Positions 18,207 to 28,215 are shown, numbered from the stretch's first letter. The stretch is 64,000 bases of DNA from Croceimicrobium sp965228705 (GCF_965228705.1 NZ_OZ245832.1:3596001-3660000); one strand, 5' to 3'. Notes: generated from the letters alone by a model not told the origin. Made by a program: numbers and translations.

Positions 18207-18782
18207 ATGAACTTTTTAGCGCATTTGGCCCTCAGTGATAATGATCCAGAACTTATGATTGGTAATTCCATTGCCGATTTTACCCGCCGTAAGTTTTACG
18301 ATCAATATTCGGAGGGGATTCGCAAGGGGATCGAATTGCATCATTTTATTGATGAGTTTACCGATAGTCATGCTATTGTGGGTGAAATGCTCGAAGCCTG
18401 GCGTCCTGCGCAGGGTAAGTATGCCGGAGTGGTGAATGATATCGTGATGGATCATTTTTTAGCTCGCAGTTTTAATAGCTGGACTGGTGAGAACCTGGAA
18501 GCCTTTGCTCAGAAGTCTTATGATTTGTTCCGTGATTATTGGTCGGTATTGCCTGAGCGGGCACAGCATACTTTTACCTATATGGAGCGTGGCAATTGGT
18601 TGAAGAATTACCAGCATCGTCATGGATTGGAGAGCAGTTTAAATGGCATGTCGCGCAGAGCCCAAAATGAAAATCGCATGGCCCATGCCGTGGTTCAGCT
18701 CGATCGACAAGAGGATTTTTTCAAGGAGCGATTCGAAAATTTTTTCCCGGAACTGCAAAAAGCGGTGCAAGATCAACTGTGA
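18207..18782 (+). CDS. acpH: Acyl-carrier-protein phosphodiesterase-like protein
   Basis: 191 residues, full length for AcpH. It begins MNFLAHLALSDND, followed by IGNSIADFTRR and the metal-binding IELHHFIDEFTDSH, all hallmarks of the HD-like AcpH fold. The E. coli enzyme removes 4'-phosphopantetheine from acyl carrier protein; distant homologues may act on other substrates. It stands alone with a terminator just downstream. Confidence 0.88.
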   Translation: MNFLAHLALSDNDPELMIGNSIADFTRRKFYDQYSEGIRKGIELHHFIDEFTDSHAIVGEMLEAWRPAQGKYAGVVNDIVMDHFLARSFNSWTGENLEAFAQKSYDLFRDYWSVLPERAQHTFTYMERGNWLKNYQHRHGLESSLNGMSRRAQNENRMAHAVVQLDRQEDFFKERFENFFPELQKAVQDQL

Positions 18783-18796
18783 ATTTATTTCATAAA

Positions 18797-18830
18797 AAAA
18801 GCGCAAAAACCTAATGGCCTTTGCGCTTTT
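18797..18830. terminator. Bidirectional terminator between acpH and fumC
   Basis: AAAAGCGCAAA and TTTGCGCTTTT form an 11-bp perfect stem with a 12-nt loop between two convergent genes, with A and T runs built into the arms. Confidence 0.85.
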
Positions 18831-18848
18831 GCTATGCTGTGGAGGAGC

Positions 18849-20246
18849 TTATTTTAAGCTGCCTACCATTTCTTCGGGTTTAACCCAAGCGTCGAATTCT
18901 TCCGCGCTGAGGTAGCCTAAATTGATGGCTTCCTCTTTAAGAGTAGTGCCATTTTCATAGGCGGTTTTGGCAATCTTAGCCGCTTTTTCGTAACCAATCT
19001 TAGTGTTTAAGGCCGTTACCAACATCAAGGAGTTGTTCAAGTGGCGTTTGATTACATCGTGATTAGGCTCAATGCCTACAGCACAATGCTCATCGAAGCT
19101 AACACAAGCATCGCCAATTAAACGAGCCGATTCTAATACCGCATGGGCCATTACCGGTTTGAATACGTTCAATTCATAATGACCATTCGAGCCGCCAACA
19201 GTTACAGTGGTGTCATTACCCATTACACGAGCCGCAACCATAGTCATGGCTTCCGCTTGAGTAGGATTCACTTTGCCAGGCATAATGGAAGAACCAGGCT
19301 CATTGGCAGGAATTAAAATCTCACCAATACCGGCACGAGGACCGGAGGCTAAGAGGCGAATATCATTAGCGATTTTCATTAAAGAAACGGCTAATTGCTT
19401 TAAGGCGCCATGAGTTTCTACTAAGGCATCGTGAGCCGCTAAAGCTTCAAATTTATTGTCGGCCGAACGGAAAGGCATGCCGGTGAATTCAGCGATTTTC
19501 TTCGCTACTAATTCGGCATAACCTTCGGGCGTATTAATTCCGGTTCCAACCGCGGTACCCCCTAAAGCTACTTCTGAAAGGTGATCCAAAGTATTATTGA
19601 GGGCTTTTAAACCGTGATCTAATTGCGATACATAGCCACTGAACTCCTGACCCAAGGTTAGGGGGGTGGCGTCCATTAAGTGCGTACGGCCAATTTTCAC
19701 CACATTTTTATTGGCTTCGGATTTAGCCGCCAGGGTATCACGTAATTGCTTTACGCCTGGAATGGTGGTTTCTACGATCATCTTATAGGCGGCGATGTGC
19801 ATGCCGGTAGGGAAGGTGTCGTTAGAAGACTGGCTTTTGTTTACGTCATCATTTGGGTGAATCATGCGTTCGCCTTCACCCAATTTGTTGCCAGCAATAA
19901 CATGAGCGCGGTTGGCTACCACCTCATTTACGTTCATATTGCTTTGGGTACCGGAACCTGTTTGCCAGATCACCAATGGAAATTGATCATTGAGGCTGCC
20001 AGTTAAAATTTCATCACAAACTTTAGAAATGAGATCTCTCTTTTCTACCGGAAGAACACCTAAATCTGCATTGGCGTGAGCGGCGGCTTTTTTCAAATAA
20101 GCAAAGCCATGCACGATTTCGATGGGCATGCTGGCTGCTGCTCCGATCTTAAAATTGTTACGGCTACGCTCGGTTTGCGCACCCCAATACTTATCGGCGG
20201 GCACCTGAACTTCGCCCATGGTGTCCTTTTCGATACGGTAATCCAT
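18849..20246 (-). CDS. fumC: Fumarate hydratase, class II
   Basis: 465 residues, normal for FumC. The fumarase/aspartase signature GSSIMPGKVNP is present at about residues 318-328; substrate-site segments SGTQSNMNVNEV and SSNDTFPTGMHI are intact, and GRTHLMDATP carries the catalytic-site His. It interconverts fumarate and malate in the TCA cycle without an iron-sulfur cluster. An unknown small membrane protein gene precedes it by 18 nt. Confidence 0.96.
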   Translation of the reverse strand: MDYRIEKDTMGEVQVPADKYWGAQTERSRNNFKIGAAASMPIEIVHGFAYLKKAAAHANADLGVLPVEKRDLISKVCDEILTGSLNDQFPLVIWQTGSGTQSNMNVNEVVANRAHVIAGNKLGEGERMIHPNDDVNKSQSSNDTFPTGMHIAAYKMIVETTIPGVKQLRDTLAAKSEANKNVVKIGRTHLMDATPLTLGQEFSGYVSQLDHGLKALNNTLDHLSEVALGGTAVGTGINTPEGYAELVAKKIAEFTGMPFRSADNKFEALAAHDALVETHGALKQLAVSLMKIANDIRLLASGPRAGIGEILIPANEPGSSIMPGKVNPTQAEAMTMVAARVMGNDTTVTVGGSNGHYELNVFKPVMAHAVLESARLIGDACVSFDEHCAVGIEPNHDVIKRHLNNSLMLVTALNTKIGYEKAAKIAKTAYENGTTLKEEAINLGYLSAEEFDAWVKPEEMVGSLK

Positions 20247-20264
20247 ATTCTTGAATTTGAGAGT

Positions 20265-20576
20265 TTAGTGTGTAATTATCCAGCTGCTGATGAAAACCGT
20301 CAACAGCAAAGTGAGTACAAAAATACCGAGGTAGAGGCCGCGGTGCCAATTTTTACCCAAAAAATAGAGAGCTAAATTAAAGGCTATTAAGAGGTAGCCC
20401 ATCCAGCGAAAGCCCAAGGCCCATTCGGGAGGGTTATCCCATTGCCCGGAGCTACTGGCCTGCACCGCCACAAATAGCTTTTGCCAAAATTCTTGCTCCA
20501 ATCCGAAGTGTCCCAGATAGATGCAAAAGATGGCGCAGATCAGGGCGCTGAAGGTGAGGAAATTGCGCAGACTCAT
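20265..20576 (-). CDS. Small membrane protein of unknown function
   Basis: 103 residues with three predicted membrane helices (about residues 5-25, 55-75 and 80-100) and a short soluble loop between the first two. No motif recognised. It lies 18 nt upstream of fumC on the same strand and may share its transcript. Confidence 0.6.
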   Translation of the reverse strand: MSLRNFLTFSALICAIFCIYLGHFGLEQEFWQKLFVAVQASSSGQWDNPPEWALGFRWMGYLLIAFNLALYFLGKNWHRGLYLGIFVLTLLLTVFISSWIITH

Positions 20577-20646
20577 TAAAAATGGTGTTTAGGACTTTAG
20601 TGGATTGAGTTTTTGCTGTACTTTAGCGGCCACAAATTTACCAACG

Positions 20647-20820
20647 ATGTTCACCAAAGTATTAGGATTCTTTATCTTTTTGTTCATCTTCTTGATGGGT
20701 TTCAGCATGTTGCTATTCTTGGGTCTCTTTGTAGGCTACTGGTTAACCCTTATTGGCCTAGAGCAAGTAGCTCCCAAGTTAACCTATTGGATGATCGGTT
20801 ATAAAGAAGAAGAGGCTTAG
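20647..20820 (+). CDS. Short two-helix membrane protein
   Basis: 57 residues from ATG 20647, chosen because it gives a compact protein with two hydrophobic segments (FFIFLFIFLMGFSMLLFLG and FVGYWLTLIG) and a charged tail (GYKEEEA). An upstream start at 20605 would add a polar leader. A strong terminator follows at 20845. No homologue recognised. Confidence 0.5.
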   Translation: MFTKVLGFFIFLFIFLMGFSMLLFLGLFVGYWLTLIGLEQVAPKLTYWMIGYKEEEA

Positions 20821-20844
20821 TCCTAAGCTTTATATCATATTTTG

Positions 20845-20880
20845 AAAAACCGTTTTGGCCTATGCCGAAGCGGTTTTTTT
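20845..20880 (+). terminator. Rho-independent terminator
   Basis: AAACCG and CGGTTT arms with an inner TTTTGGC/GCCGAAG pairing, followed by seven T residues, directly after the small membrane protein gene. Confidence 0.8.
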
Positions 20881-20932
20881 ATGCGCCTACTTTCCCCTCG
20901 CGGCAATAATTATCTTTACCAAAATTCAGCTT

Positions 20933-22549
20933 ATGGCCCGTATTTTTTTCGCTCTCCTGATTTTGCTGTCTTCGGTTTCTTGTCAAACAGAAGCTAAAAA
21001 GGTACCGGTAGATCTATTGGTGGTGGCTAAGCAGATTTACCTGAAAGCAGGTGAGACCGCCCAGGCCATGGTGATTAAAGATGGCAAGGTATGGGCAACA
21101 GGCAGCCAGAAAGAATTAGAATCGGCTTATAAGCCACAAGCAACCAAGGTTTTTGAGGGCATGTATATCTACCCGGGTTTTAATGATGCCCATGCGCATT
21201 TTCTCGGCTATGCCCGCAGTTTAGGGAGGGTGAATTTAGTAGCTACCCAATCCTGGCAAGAATGCTTGGAGCGTTTGCAGAATTTTGCTGAAAAGAATCC
21301 CAATGATTTTCTCTTAGGTCGAGGTTGGGATCAGAATGATTGGGAGAGTAAGGAATTCCCCGATCGAAAAGCTTTGGACTCACTTTATCCCCATACCCCG
21401 GTTCTATTGAAGCGAATCGACGGACATGCGGCTATTGCCAATCAAGCAGCTTTGGACTACGCTGGGATTAATGCATCCACAACTGTGGCAGGAGGGACTA
21501 TTGATTTAGCTAAGGGCATTTTAATCGATAATGCAGTCGACCTAATTGAAGAACCTCAAAACGATCCGGAGCGAGATAAAGAATTGATTCTGAAAGCTCA
21601 AGAATATTGCATCCACGCAGGCTTAACATCCATTACGGATGCGGGTCTTAAAAAGAAGGATATTCAAATTTTACAGGACCTAAGTGAGAGTGGTGAATTA
21701 AAGCTGCGCCTCAATGTAATGGTCTCAGATGATTCAGCTTCTTTGGCCTATTATTTTGCCAGAGGGCCGATTGAACAGCCGCGTTTTAGGTTAAAAACGG
21801 TGAAGTTTTATTTGGATGGCGCTTTGGGTTCTCGTGGAGCTTTATTGTTGAATTCTTATGCAGATGATCCCGGTAATTATGGTCTGCAATTAAAGCCCAC
21901 CAATTACTTTTTAGAGATGGCCGATTCCTTGAGTCATCAGAAGTGGCAAATGGCCATTCATGCCATTGGCGATTCGGCCAACCGCTTAGCCACGCAAATC
22001 TTCGGCGTGGGGTATTTACATAATCGCAATCACCGTTGGCGGATCGAACATGCGCAAGTCGTGCATCCTCAGGATTTAGAAGATATGAAGGCTCTGGGCG
22101 TGATTCCGTCCATCCAGCCTACCCATGCTACCTCAGATATGTATTGGGCGGAGGAAAGGCTGGGGCCAGAAGCGATTCAGTATGCCTACCGAGCCCAAAG
22201 CTTTTTAGATCAGGGATTGGTTTTACCCTTGGGAACCGATTTTCCGGTAGAGGATATTAATCCCCTCAATACTTTTAGAGCAGCTCGCTTTCGCGTAGAT
22301 GCCAATGCCTATCCGGAAGGGGGCTTTAGAGCCGAAGAAGCCCTTAGTTTTGATGAGGCCTTAAAAGGTATGACCTGGTCCGGAGCCTATGCCAGTTTTG
22401 AAGAAGAAGTGAAGGGGTTATTGGAGCGTGGTTATTATGCCGATTTCATTGTGATGGATCGCGATTTGAAAAAGCTAAAGGCCGATGAGTTTTCCAATCT
22501 GGAAGTAAAAGCAACCGCCATCAATGGTGAATTTCTCTATAGTCTCTAA
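20933..22549 (+). CDS. Amidohydrolase-family lipoprotein (YtcJ-like)
   Basis: 538 residues from ATG 20933, which opens a lipoprotein signal (lipobox SSVSCQ). The amidohydrolase domain shows metal ligands in FNDAHAHFLGY, then FYLDGALGSRGA, AIHAIGDSA, EHAQVVHP and a catalytic Asp in LGTDFPVEDINP. It is likely a membrane-anchored periplasmic hydrolase acting on an amide, ring or ester bond; members of this broad family differ in substrate and I cannot choose one. It overlaps the next gene by one base (TAATG). Confidence 0.88.
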   Translation: MARIFFALLILLSSVSCQTEAKKVPVDLLVVAKQIYLKAGETAQAMVIKDGKVWATGSQKELESAYKPQATKVFEGMYIYPGFNDAHAHFLGYARSLGRVNLVATQSWQECLERLQNFAEKNPNDFLLGRGWDQNDWESKEFPDRKALDSLYPHTPVLLKRIDGHAAIANQAALDYAGINASTTVAGGTIDLAKGILIDNAVDLIEEPQNDPERDKELILKAQEYCIHAGLTSITDAGLKKKDIQILQDLSESGELKLRLNVMVSDDSASLAYYFARGPIEQPRFRLKTVKFYLDGALGSRGALLLNSYADDPGNYGLQLKPTNYFLEMADSLSHQKWQMAIHAIGDSANRLATQIFGVGYLHNRNHRWRIEHAQVVHPQDLEDMKALGVIPSIQPTHATSDMYWAEERLGPEAIQYAYRAQSFLDQGLVLPLGTDFPVEDINPLNTFRAARFRVDANAYPEGGFRAEEALSFDEALKGMTWSGAYASFEEEVKGLLERGYYADFIVMDRDLKKLKADEFSNLEVKATAINGEFLYSL

Positions 22550-23454
22550 TGGCAAATTGGTCCTATCGCATTCGGAATGGGGCGGTTAAAATCCTCTGCA
22601 CTTTGGATTATTGGCTTAAGCCTAAGCAGCGCAATGGGCAAATAGCCCTGCATGCCATGTTTAAGGATGAGGCTCCCTTTTTAGCAGAGTGGATCGAGTA
22701 TCATCTATCGCAAGGGATCGAACATATTTATTTGACCAATGATAAGAGTAGTGATCATTGGCAAGAGGTGCTAAAGCCTTATTTGGAAGCGGGATTAGTA
22801 GAGGTCGAAAACAGTATAAATCATCCTGATTTTTATACCCGCGAGGAATACCATAAAAAGCGCATTTCGGCGAAAGCCGCCAAAAAATACGAATGGATCG
22901 CTTTTCTAGATAGTGATGAGTTTTGGTTCTGCAAAAATGGCTATGCCTCGGTATTAAAGAATGCCCCTGTCAATGCTTCAGGATTGGTTTTCAATTGGCT
23001 GATATATGGCACGGCGCATCAAGAAAATTTGGCGGAAGGCGAATGGATGTTGGAAAAACTCAATCGTCGTTTCCCGGATGGGCATGAAGAGAATCAGCAA
23101 GTAAAGACCGTGATTCGCTCAGGCTATGGCGCACGCTTTTTTAATAAGAATCCACATTATCCCAATTACTCACCTTTGGCTCCCTTGTATTGGAGTGATG
23201 GAGAGAGATTTCGTCCAGGCCAAAAGCGGGTTTTAATTGAGCCCGGCCACATTAAACATTATTGGTATCGCACCGAAGCATTTTTTAAACGGGTAAAACG
23301 CGGGCGCAGAGCTTTTTTTGATGGAAAGGAGCGCTCGGCGATTTTAGAGGATTGGCATTATAGGCGTTCCAATGCCGTGTTCGATCCATTTCCTGAGAAA
23401 GCCTTGCGAGCTTTGAAAAAGTACCATCAGGATTTCCAGGATCAAAAGGCCTGA
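22549..23454 (+). CDS. Glycosyltransferase, family 92/GT2-like
   Basis: 301 residues. The N-terminal half has a GT-A layout: ALHAMFKDEAPFLAEWIEYH, then HIYLTNDKSSD and the metal-binding FLDSDEFW. This matches the GT92 (DUF23)/Glyco_tranf_2_4 group, which adds sugars to glycans or proteins. The C-terminal part is basic (RVKRGRRAFF). No signal peptide, so it acts in the cytoplasm. The start overlaps the amidohydrolase stop codon. Confidence 0.82.
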   Translation: MANWSYRIRNGAVKILCTLDYWLKPKQRNGQIALHAMFKDEAPFLAEWIEYHLSQGIEHIYLTNDKSSDHWQEVLKPYLEAGLVEVENSINHPDFYTREEYHKKRISAKAAKKYEWIAFLDSDEFWFCKNGYASVLKNAPVNASGLVFNWLIYGTAHQENLAEGEWMLEKLNRRFPDGHEENQQVKTVIRSGYGARFFNKNPHYPNYSPLAPLYWSDGERFRPGQKRVLIEPGHIKHYWYRTEAFFKRVKRGRRAFFDGKERSAILEDWHYRRSNAVFDPFPEKALRALKKYHQDFQDQKA

Positions 23455-23549
23455 ATTCTCAAATAGAATCGCTCGATTACATTGGTGTCAGCTAAACATT
23501 TATGGCTTTTTCCGCTATATTTAGCATCCATAAGATTTTGCAGGAATAT

Positions 23550-25340
23550 ATGAAAGGAGATACGCCGACTCGATTATTTGATTTTCCGCGCTTTCAGTTG
23601 AATAATAAGCCCTTAGCGGATTCATTAGCCACAAAGGTAGACGGGAAGTGGAAAAAGATATCCACCCAGGAATATGTAGACTTGAGTGATCAATTTGGCC
23701 GAGCGCTGATTGAGGCCGGTTTACAGCCCGGAGACAAGGTGGCGGTAGCTTCGACGAATAACCGCTGGGAATGGAATATTCTCGATATCGGAACCCTGCA
23801 AGCCGGCTGCGTAGACGTGCCGGTATATCCCACTATTTCGGAAGATGATTATGAGTATATCTTTAATGATGCCGGCGTAAAGCTGGTTTTTGTTTCGGAT
23901 GAAGCTCTCTATGAAAAGATCATTCACATTAAGAATAAGGTAGAAGGCCTGGCCGAAATCTACACTTTTGATCAGGTACCCAATGCGCCTAATTGGATGG
24001 ACTTTATGGCCATGGGGGAGAGTAATACACATCAAGAGGAATTAGAGCAGCGCATGAAGGCCGTGAAGACGGAAGATTTAGCTACCCTAATTTATACTTC
24101 GGGAACTACCGGTAGACCCAAGGGAGTAATGCTCTCGCATCAGAATATTGCTTCGAACAGCTTGGATTCCTTTCCACGAATTCCCACTAAGGGTGATAAT
24201 GAATTGGCCCTTAGCTTTTTGCCGCTCTGTCATGTGTATGAGCGTATGCTAATTTACCTCTATTGCTACGCCTGCGTGCCGATTTACTATGCAGAAAGCA
24301 TGGATAGCATTGGGGATAATATCCGCGAATTAAAACCCACTATTTTCACCGCCGTTCCTCGATTATTAGAAAAGATTTACGACCGAATTGTAGCCAAAGG
24401 CTCCGAGCTGACTGGTATTAAAAAGAAGCTCTTCTTTTGGGCCATTGAACTGGGTGAAGAATATGAGCTCACCGGAAAAGGAGGCCTATATAAAATGAAG
24501 CTAGCCATTGTTCGTAAGCTGATTTTTAGCAAATGGCTGGAAGCCCTGGGCGGTCGAGTAAAGGCTATAGCAAGTGGTTCAGCCGCTTTAAACCCACGAT
24601 TGATTCGTATTTTCTCAGCAGCCGGGGTGAATATCCAGGAAGGCTACGGTTTAACGGAAACATCACCCGTGATTTCAGTGAATGGTCCGGATGTAGATCA
24701 AAAGCGCATTGGCACGGTAGGTCGTTTAATTCGCAATGTAGAAGTGAAGATTGCCGAGGATGGTGAAATCCTCTGTAAAGGTCCTAATGTGATGTTGGGC
24801 TATTATAATAAGCCAGAAGCTACTGCTGAAGTATTAAGCGAAGATGGCTGGTTCCATACTGGCGATATCGGTGAATTTGTAGACGGCGACTTCTTAAAAA
24901 TTACCGATCGTAAAAAGGAGATTTTCAAGACTAGCGGTGGTAAATATATCGCCCCTCAGTTAATGGAAACGCGCTTTAAGGAAAGCCACTTTATTGAGCA
25001 AATTATGGTGATTGGTGAAGGGGAGAAGCATCCTGCCGCCATCGTTCAGCCTGATTTTGAATTTTTGAAATCCTATTGTAAGCGCAAGGGACTGGAATAT
25101 GGCTCTGAAAAAGAAGTAATCCAGAACGAGAAGATTAAAGCACGGATTTTCAAGGATGTGGAAGCGATAAACCACAATTTTGGAAAGTGGGAGCAGGTAA
25201 AGAAAATAGAGTTGAGCGATCATGCCTGGACGGTAGATTCGGGTGAATTAACGCCGACCATGAAGTTGAAACGTCGTATTGTGCAGTCTTTGCATCAAGA
25301 TCATTACGAACGTATCTACGGCCATAAACCTGGGCACTAG
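23550..25340 (+). CDS. Long-chain acyl-CoA synthetase (AMP-forming)
   Basis: 596 residues from ATG 23550; the ATG at 23502 would add 16 residues. Signatures of ANL enzymes are intact: the P-loop YTSGTTGRPKG, GYGLTETSP, GWFHTGDIG and DRKKEIFKTSGGKYIAP. Membership of the FadD15/long-chain subfamily is suggested by the helical insert and the total length. It activates fatty acids to acyl-CoA for lipid use or degradation. A terminator follows closely. Confidence 0.92.
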   Translation: MKGDTPTRLFDFPRFQLNNKPLADSLATKVDGKWKKISTQEYVDLSDQFGRALIEAGLQPGDKVAVASTNNRWEWNILDIGTLQAGCVDVPVYPTISEDDYEYIFNDAGVKLVFVSDEALYEKIIHIKNKVEGLAEIYTFDQVPNAPNWMDFMAMGESNTHQEELEQRMKAVKTEDLATLIYTSGTTGRPKGVMLSHQNIASNSLDSFPRIPTKGDNELALSFLPLCHVYERMLIYLYCYACVPIYYAESMDSIGDNIRELKPTIFTAVPRLLEKIYDRIVAKGSELTGIKKKLFFWAIELGEEYELTGKGGLYKMKLAIVRKLIFSKWLEALGGRVKAIASGSAALNPRLIRIFSAAGVNIQEGYGLTETSPVISVNGPDVDQKRIGTVGRLIRNVEVKIAEDGEILCKGPNVMLGYYNKPEATAEVLSEDGWFHTGDIGEFVDGDFLKITDRKKEIFKTSGGKYIAPQLMETRFKESHFIEQIMVIGEGEKHPAAIVQPDFEFLKSYCKRKGLEYGSEKEVIQNEKIKARIFKDVEAINHNFGKWEQVKKIELSDHAWTVDSGELTPTMKLKRRIVQSLHQDHYERIYGHKPGH

Positions 25341-25357
25341 GCTAGGTTGAAGAAATG

Positions 25358-25394
25358 AAAAAGCCGCCTCGGATTAACCGAGGCGGCTTTTTTT
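25358..25394. terminator. Bidirectional terminator
   Basis: AAGCCGCCTCGG, a five-base loop and CCGAGGCGGCTT give a 12-bp perfect stem with an A run before and T run after, between convergent genes. Confidence 0.92.
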
Positions 25395-25414
25395 ATACCC
25401 CCTTCAAAAGAGTA

Positions 25415-26197
25415 TTAAAAGCTAATGGTGTCTAGATCAGTCACCTGACCTGCATTTACCATAATATTAGTAGTGTCCTTAAAATTGAAAGGCGCTTGAG
25501 GATTAAATTCAACGGTGTAGGTACCTGGGTTTAGTCCTGCTAATAAGAAATAACCAGTGTTGGTATCAGCAATGGTAGCTGCTGAGTCTCCCAAAGTATT
25601 GTGTGCTAAAATGCCGGTCATAACGGAATCGGGCTGAATAAAGCCACTGATGCTACCGGTACTACTGCTAGTGAAAACACGAATTACCGGTTTCAAAGAG
25701 TAGTCACCATTACCTTTAAGTACGATGGAACGATGGGCATCGAAATCAAGACTAAATTCATAAACCAAATCGGCTTGAAGGGTATAGTTAACCAAGAGTT
25801 TTAGTCCGGATTGACTACCAGATGGGACTTTTAAGCTAAGACTATCCGTAGCAGTCACAATAGAATTATTGGGGCCTAAGATTAATCGGATTTGGTTTAG
25901 CTTGCCTGCAGGAACTGAGGCTTGGCCAATGAGGGTGTCTAAACCATTTTGAAAGTCCAGTAAATTATAAATACCGGCTTGGGTGTTTAGGCTAATCCAG
26001 GCCGAGCTGTCTACCTTAAGTTCAACATTTTGTAAATCAATGTAAACGGCTTGGTAGAGACCAGGCGCATCGGTTAAATTAAGTCGGACTTGAGCCTGAC
26101 CTTCTTGATTGTTGGGCTCGGAATCTTCTTGACAAGATTGTAAAAAAGTGAAACTAATCAGACTCATACTGATTAGGAGGGTTTTTCGGAAATTCAT
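25415..26197 (-). CDS. DUF4382-domain lipoprotein
   Basis: 260 residues from ATG 26197, where a lipoprotein signal starts (lipobox FLQSCQ). The DUF4382 domain opens with VRLNLTDAPGLYQAVYID and includes LPAG-like and IRLILG strands. A short carboxypeptidase-regulatory-like domain with a GTYTVEF strand ends the protein. It is probably a cell-surface beta-sandwich protein; function unknown. The open frame extends further upstream, but this start is the only one that yields a signal sequence. Confidence 0.82.
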   Translation of the reverse strand: MNFRKTLLISMSLISFTFLQSCQEDSEPNNQEGQAQVRLNLTDAPGLYQAVYIDLQNVELKVDSSAWISLNTQAGIYNLLDFQNGLDTLIGQASVPAGKLNQIRLILGPNNSIVTATDSLSLKVPSGSQSGLKLLVNYTLQADLVYEFSLDFDAHRSIVLKGNGDYSLKPVIRVFTSSSTGSISGFIQPDSVMTGILAHNTLGDSAATIADTNTGYFLLAGLNPGTYTVEFNPQAPFNFKDTTNIMVNAGQVTDLDTISF

Positions 26198-26339
26198 TGA
26201 TTTATCTTTTAGATATAACGATGAATAGGAAGGAATTGTTTGTTGTAAACTTTTGTAAGTGACTGTAAAGCAGATTGTTATTATGGTAAGTGTTTCCGGC
26301 CTATGCTGACAGTCAGGCTCTAGGACTGGTTGAAAATCT

Positions 26340-27356
26340 TCAAAATAAATCTGAAAATTTTCGCTTTTTCTGACCGAAATAGGCCCAAATAAGGCTCTTG
26401 GGATAAAGTCCATTCATGCTTTTAAAGGACTTTTGCTTTCGCTTGATGCGTTCACGATAGAGTTCGGTGAACATAGCATAAAAGGCGAAATGAGCCCTTA
26501 CAATCGCCCAAACATGAGTTAGCTTAGCTTGACTTAAAAGTCGTAATCCTGCTAATCCATCCAGCAGCAAGCGACTGAAGATAATGCGCATGGACTCCAA
26601 ATGCGGCAGATTCAGAAAGAGTATGATCAGGTTATTACGAAAATTGAGGTAAGTCTTTTTAGGGGAGGCGGCATCCAGGGTTGCTCCTCCCAGGTGATAG
26701 ACTACACTGGCGGGTTCTACGGCCACTTTCCAGCCTTGGATTTGCATTTTCCAACAAAGGTCAATTTCCTCCATATGGGCAAATAGGGAGGCGTATAATC
26801 CACGGACCTCATTATAGGCAGTTTTGCGCACCGCGAGACAGGCTCCGGTTGCCCAAAAACATTCCTGATAGTCGTCGTATTGCCCCTCATCACTTTCCAA
26901 AACTTCGAAGAGACGACCTCTACAAAAGGCATAGCCCAGGCGATCCATATAACCACCGCTGGCTCCGGCGTATTCAAATTTGGAGCGATCTTTTAAATCG
27001 AGGATTTTTGGTTGTAGGGCTCCCAATTTAGGTTCTGTTGCAAAACGAGCTGCGATAGGCTCCAACCAATTGGGGGTAGATTCGATATCCGAATTGATTA
27101 ATATCACCAAATCCTCCTCCAATTGTGCAATCGCTCTGTTATAGCCTCCGGCATAGCCATAATTATCGTCCAGCTTTATGATCTCAACTTCTGGAAGTTT
27201 TTCCTGGGTCCAGCTGATACTCTTATCCGAGCTGGCATTATCTACCAGATACACTTTTCCGAGGCCTTTTGAGTCGGCGACCAATTTGGGTAAGTAACGT
27301 TCTAGTAAAGATTGACCATTCCAGTTGAGAATTGCTACGGCGATTGTATCAGGCAT
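26340..27356 (-). CDS. GT2 family glycosyltransferase (rhamnosyltransferase-like)
   Basis: 338 residues. GT2 signatures are AVAILNWNGQSLLERYLP, YLVDNASSDKS, NYGYAGGYNRAI and the metal-binding LINSDIE. FWATGACLAVRKTAY and EEIDLCWKM are typical of WbbL-like rhamnosyl/mannosyl transferases that build O-antigen or other surface polysaccharides. The start overlaps the end of the LpxL-like gene by 8 nt, linking it to lipid A biosynthesis genes. Confidence 0.88.
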   Translation of the reverse strand: MPDTIAVAILNWNGQSLLERYLPKLVADSKGLGKVYLVDNASSDKSISWTQEKLPEVEIIKLDDNYGYAGGYNRAIAQLEEDLVILINSDIESTPNWLEPIAARFATEPKLGALQPKILDLKDRSKFEYAGASGGYMDRLGYAFCRGRLFEVLESDEGQYDDYQECFWATGACLAVRKTAYNEVRGLYASLFAHMEEIDLCWKMQIQGWKVAVEPASVVYHLGGATLDAASPKKTYLNFRNNLIILFLNLPHLESMRIIFSRLLLDGLAGLRLLSQAKLTHVWAIVRAHFAFYAMFTELYRERIKRKQKSFKSMNGLYPKSLIWAYFGQKKRKFSDLF

Positions 27357-28206
27357 ATTTCCAGCGTTTATGGCTCCAAAGCCAATTAGGAGGGTCGGAT
27401 TGAATGAGTTTGTCCAAGGCTTTTACATGGGTATCAGTTACCATATGGGGCTCTTGATCTTGGGTGTTTTCAAAAAGCAAATGCCCCTCAATTTCATAAT
27501 ATCCGCGCTTTACGCGATGGATATCAATAAAGACCACCGCTAAATCACATTTGCGGCTGAGGTTTTCAACCCCCAAATGTACCGGAGTGTCTTGATGCAG
27601 AAATTGGGTACGGTACTTAATCTTGCCGCGATGTGGACTTTGATCCGCCATGAAAACGTAGAGGGGGCGCGGGTCGGGATTATTTAACATGAAGGGATAA
27701 GTGTCCTCCATTTTAAAGAGCTTTAAGCCGAATTGCTCACGGATCTTCACGATCAGTTTATTAAAGCGAGGGTTTTTCAAAGGATGGTAAACCGCGTAGC
27801 AATTTTGGGGTACCACTAGGGGAATGCTCATGGCGGTCCACTCGAAGTTGGTATGATGTCCCATCACCATTATCAAGCCGCGATTTTGATCGTAGATGTT
27901 TTGAAACACCTCGGGATTGCGCAGTACAAAACGCTTGCGCATGGTTTTTTCGGAAACGCTCAGGCTTTTGAAGGACTCAACCAGGATGTCGCTGAAATTG
28001 CGGTAAAAGCGACGCCGAATATTTTTGATTTCGGCCTCATCTTTTTCAGGAAAGGAGCGCTTGAGGTTTCCGTCTATTACTTCCTGACGGTATTTTAAAA
28101 CTTTTGACATCAGCCAGGCGAGGAAATCGCTGAGGCGATACAAAAGGAAAAAGGGCATATAGGAAAGCAGGCGCCCAAAAGCCAGCGCCAGATAATATCC
28201 AATCAT
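27349..28206 (-). CDS. Lipid A biosynthesis acyltransferase, LpxL/HtrB family
   Basis: 285 residues. One N-terminal membrane segment is followed by the HX4E catalytic motif at residues 117-122 (MGHHTNFEW) and a DQSPHRG substrate segment. The family adds secondary acyl chains to lipid A at the inner membrane. It lies 9 nt after the GWxTD gene and overlaps the GT2 gene, forming an envelope operon. Confidence 0.9.
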   Translation of the reverse strand: MIGYYLALAFGRLLSYMPFFLLYRLSDFLAWLMSKVLKYRQEVIDGNLKRSFPEKDEAEIKNIRRRFYRNFSDILVESFKSLSVSEKTMRKRFVLRNPEVFQNIYDQNRGLIMVMGHHTNFEWTAMSIPLVVPQNCYAVYHPLKNPRFNKLIVKIREQFGLKLFKMEDTYPFMLNNPDPRPLYVFMADQSPHRGKIKYRTQFLHQDTPVHLGVENLSRKCDLAVVFIDIHRVKRGYYEIEGHLLFENTQDQEPHMVTDTHVKALDKLIQSDPPNWLWSHKRWKYA

Positions 28207-28215
28207 GCCGCAAAT

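Noticed and set aside
20076..20375. Plus-strand frame opposite the start of fumC
   Set aside because: It is antisense to a highly conserved enzyme gene and the product has no recognisable features.
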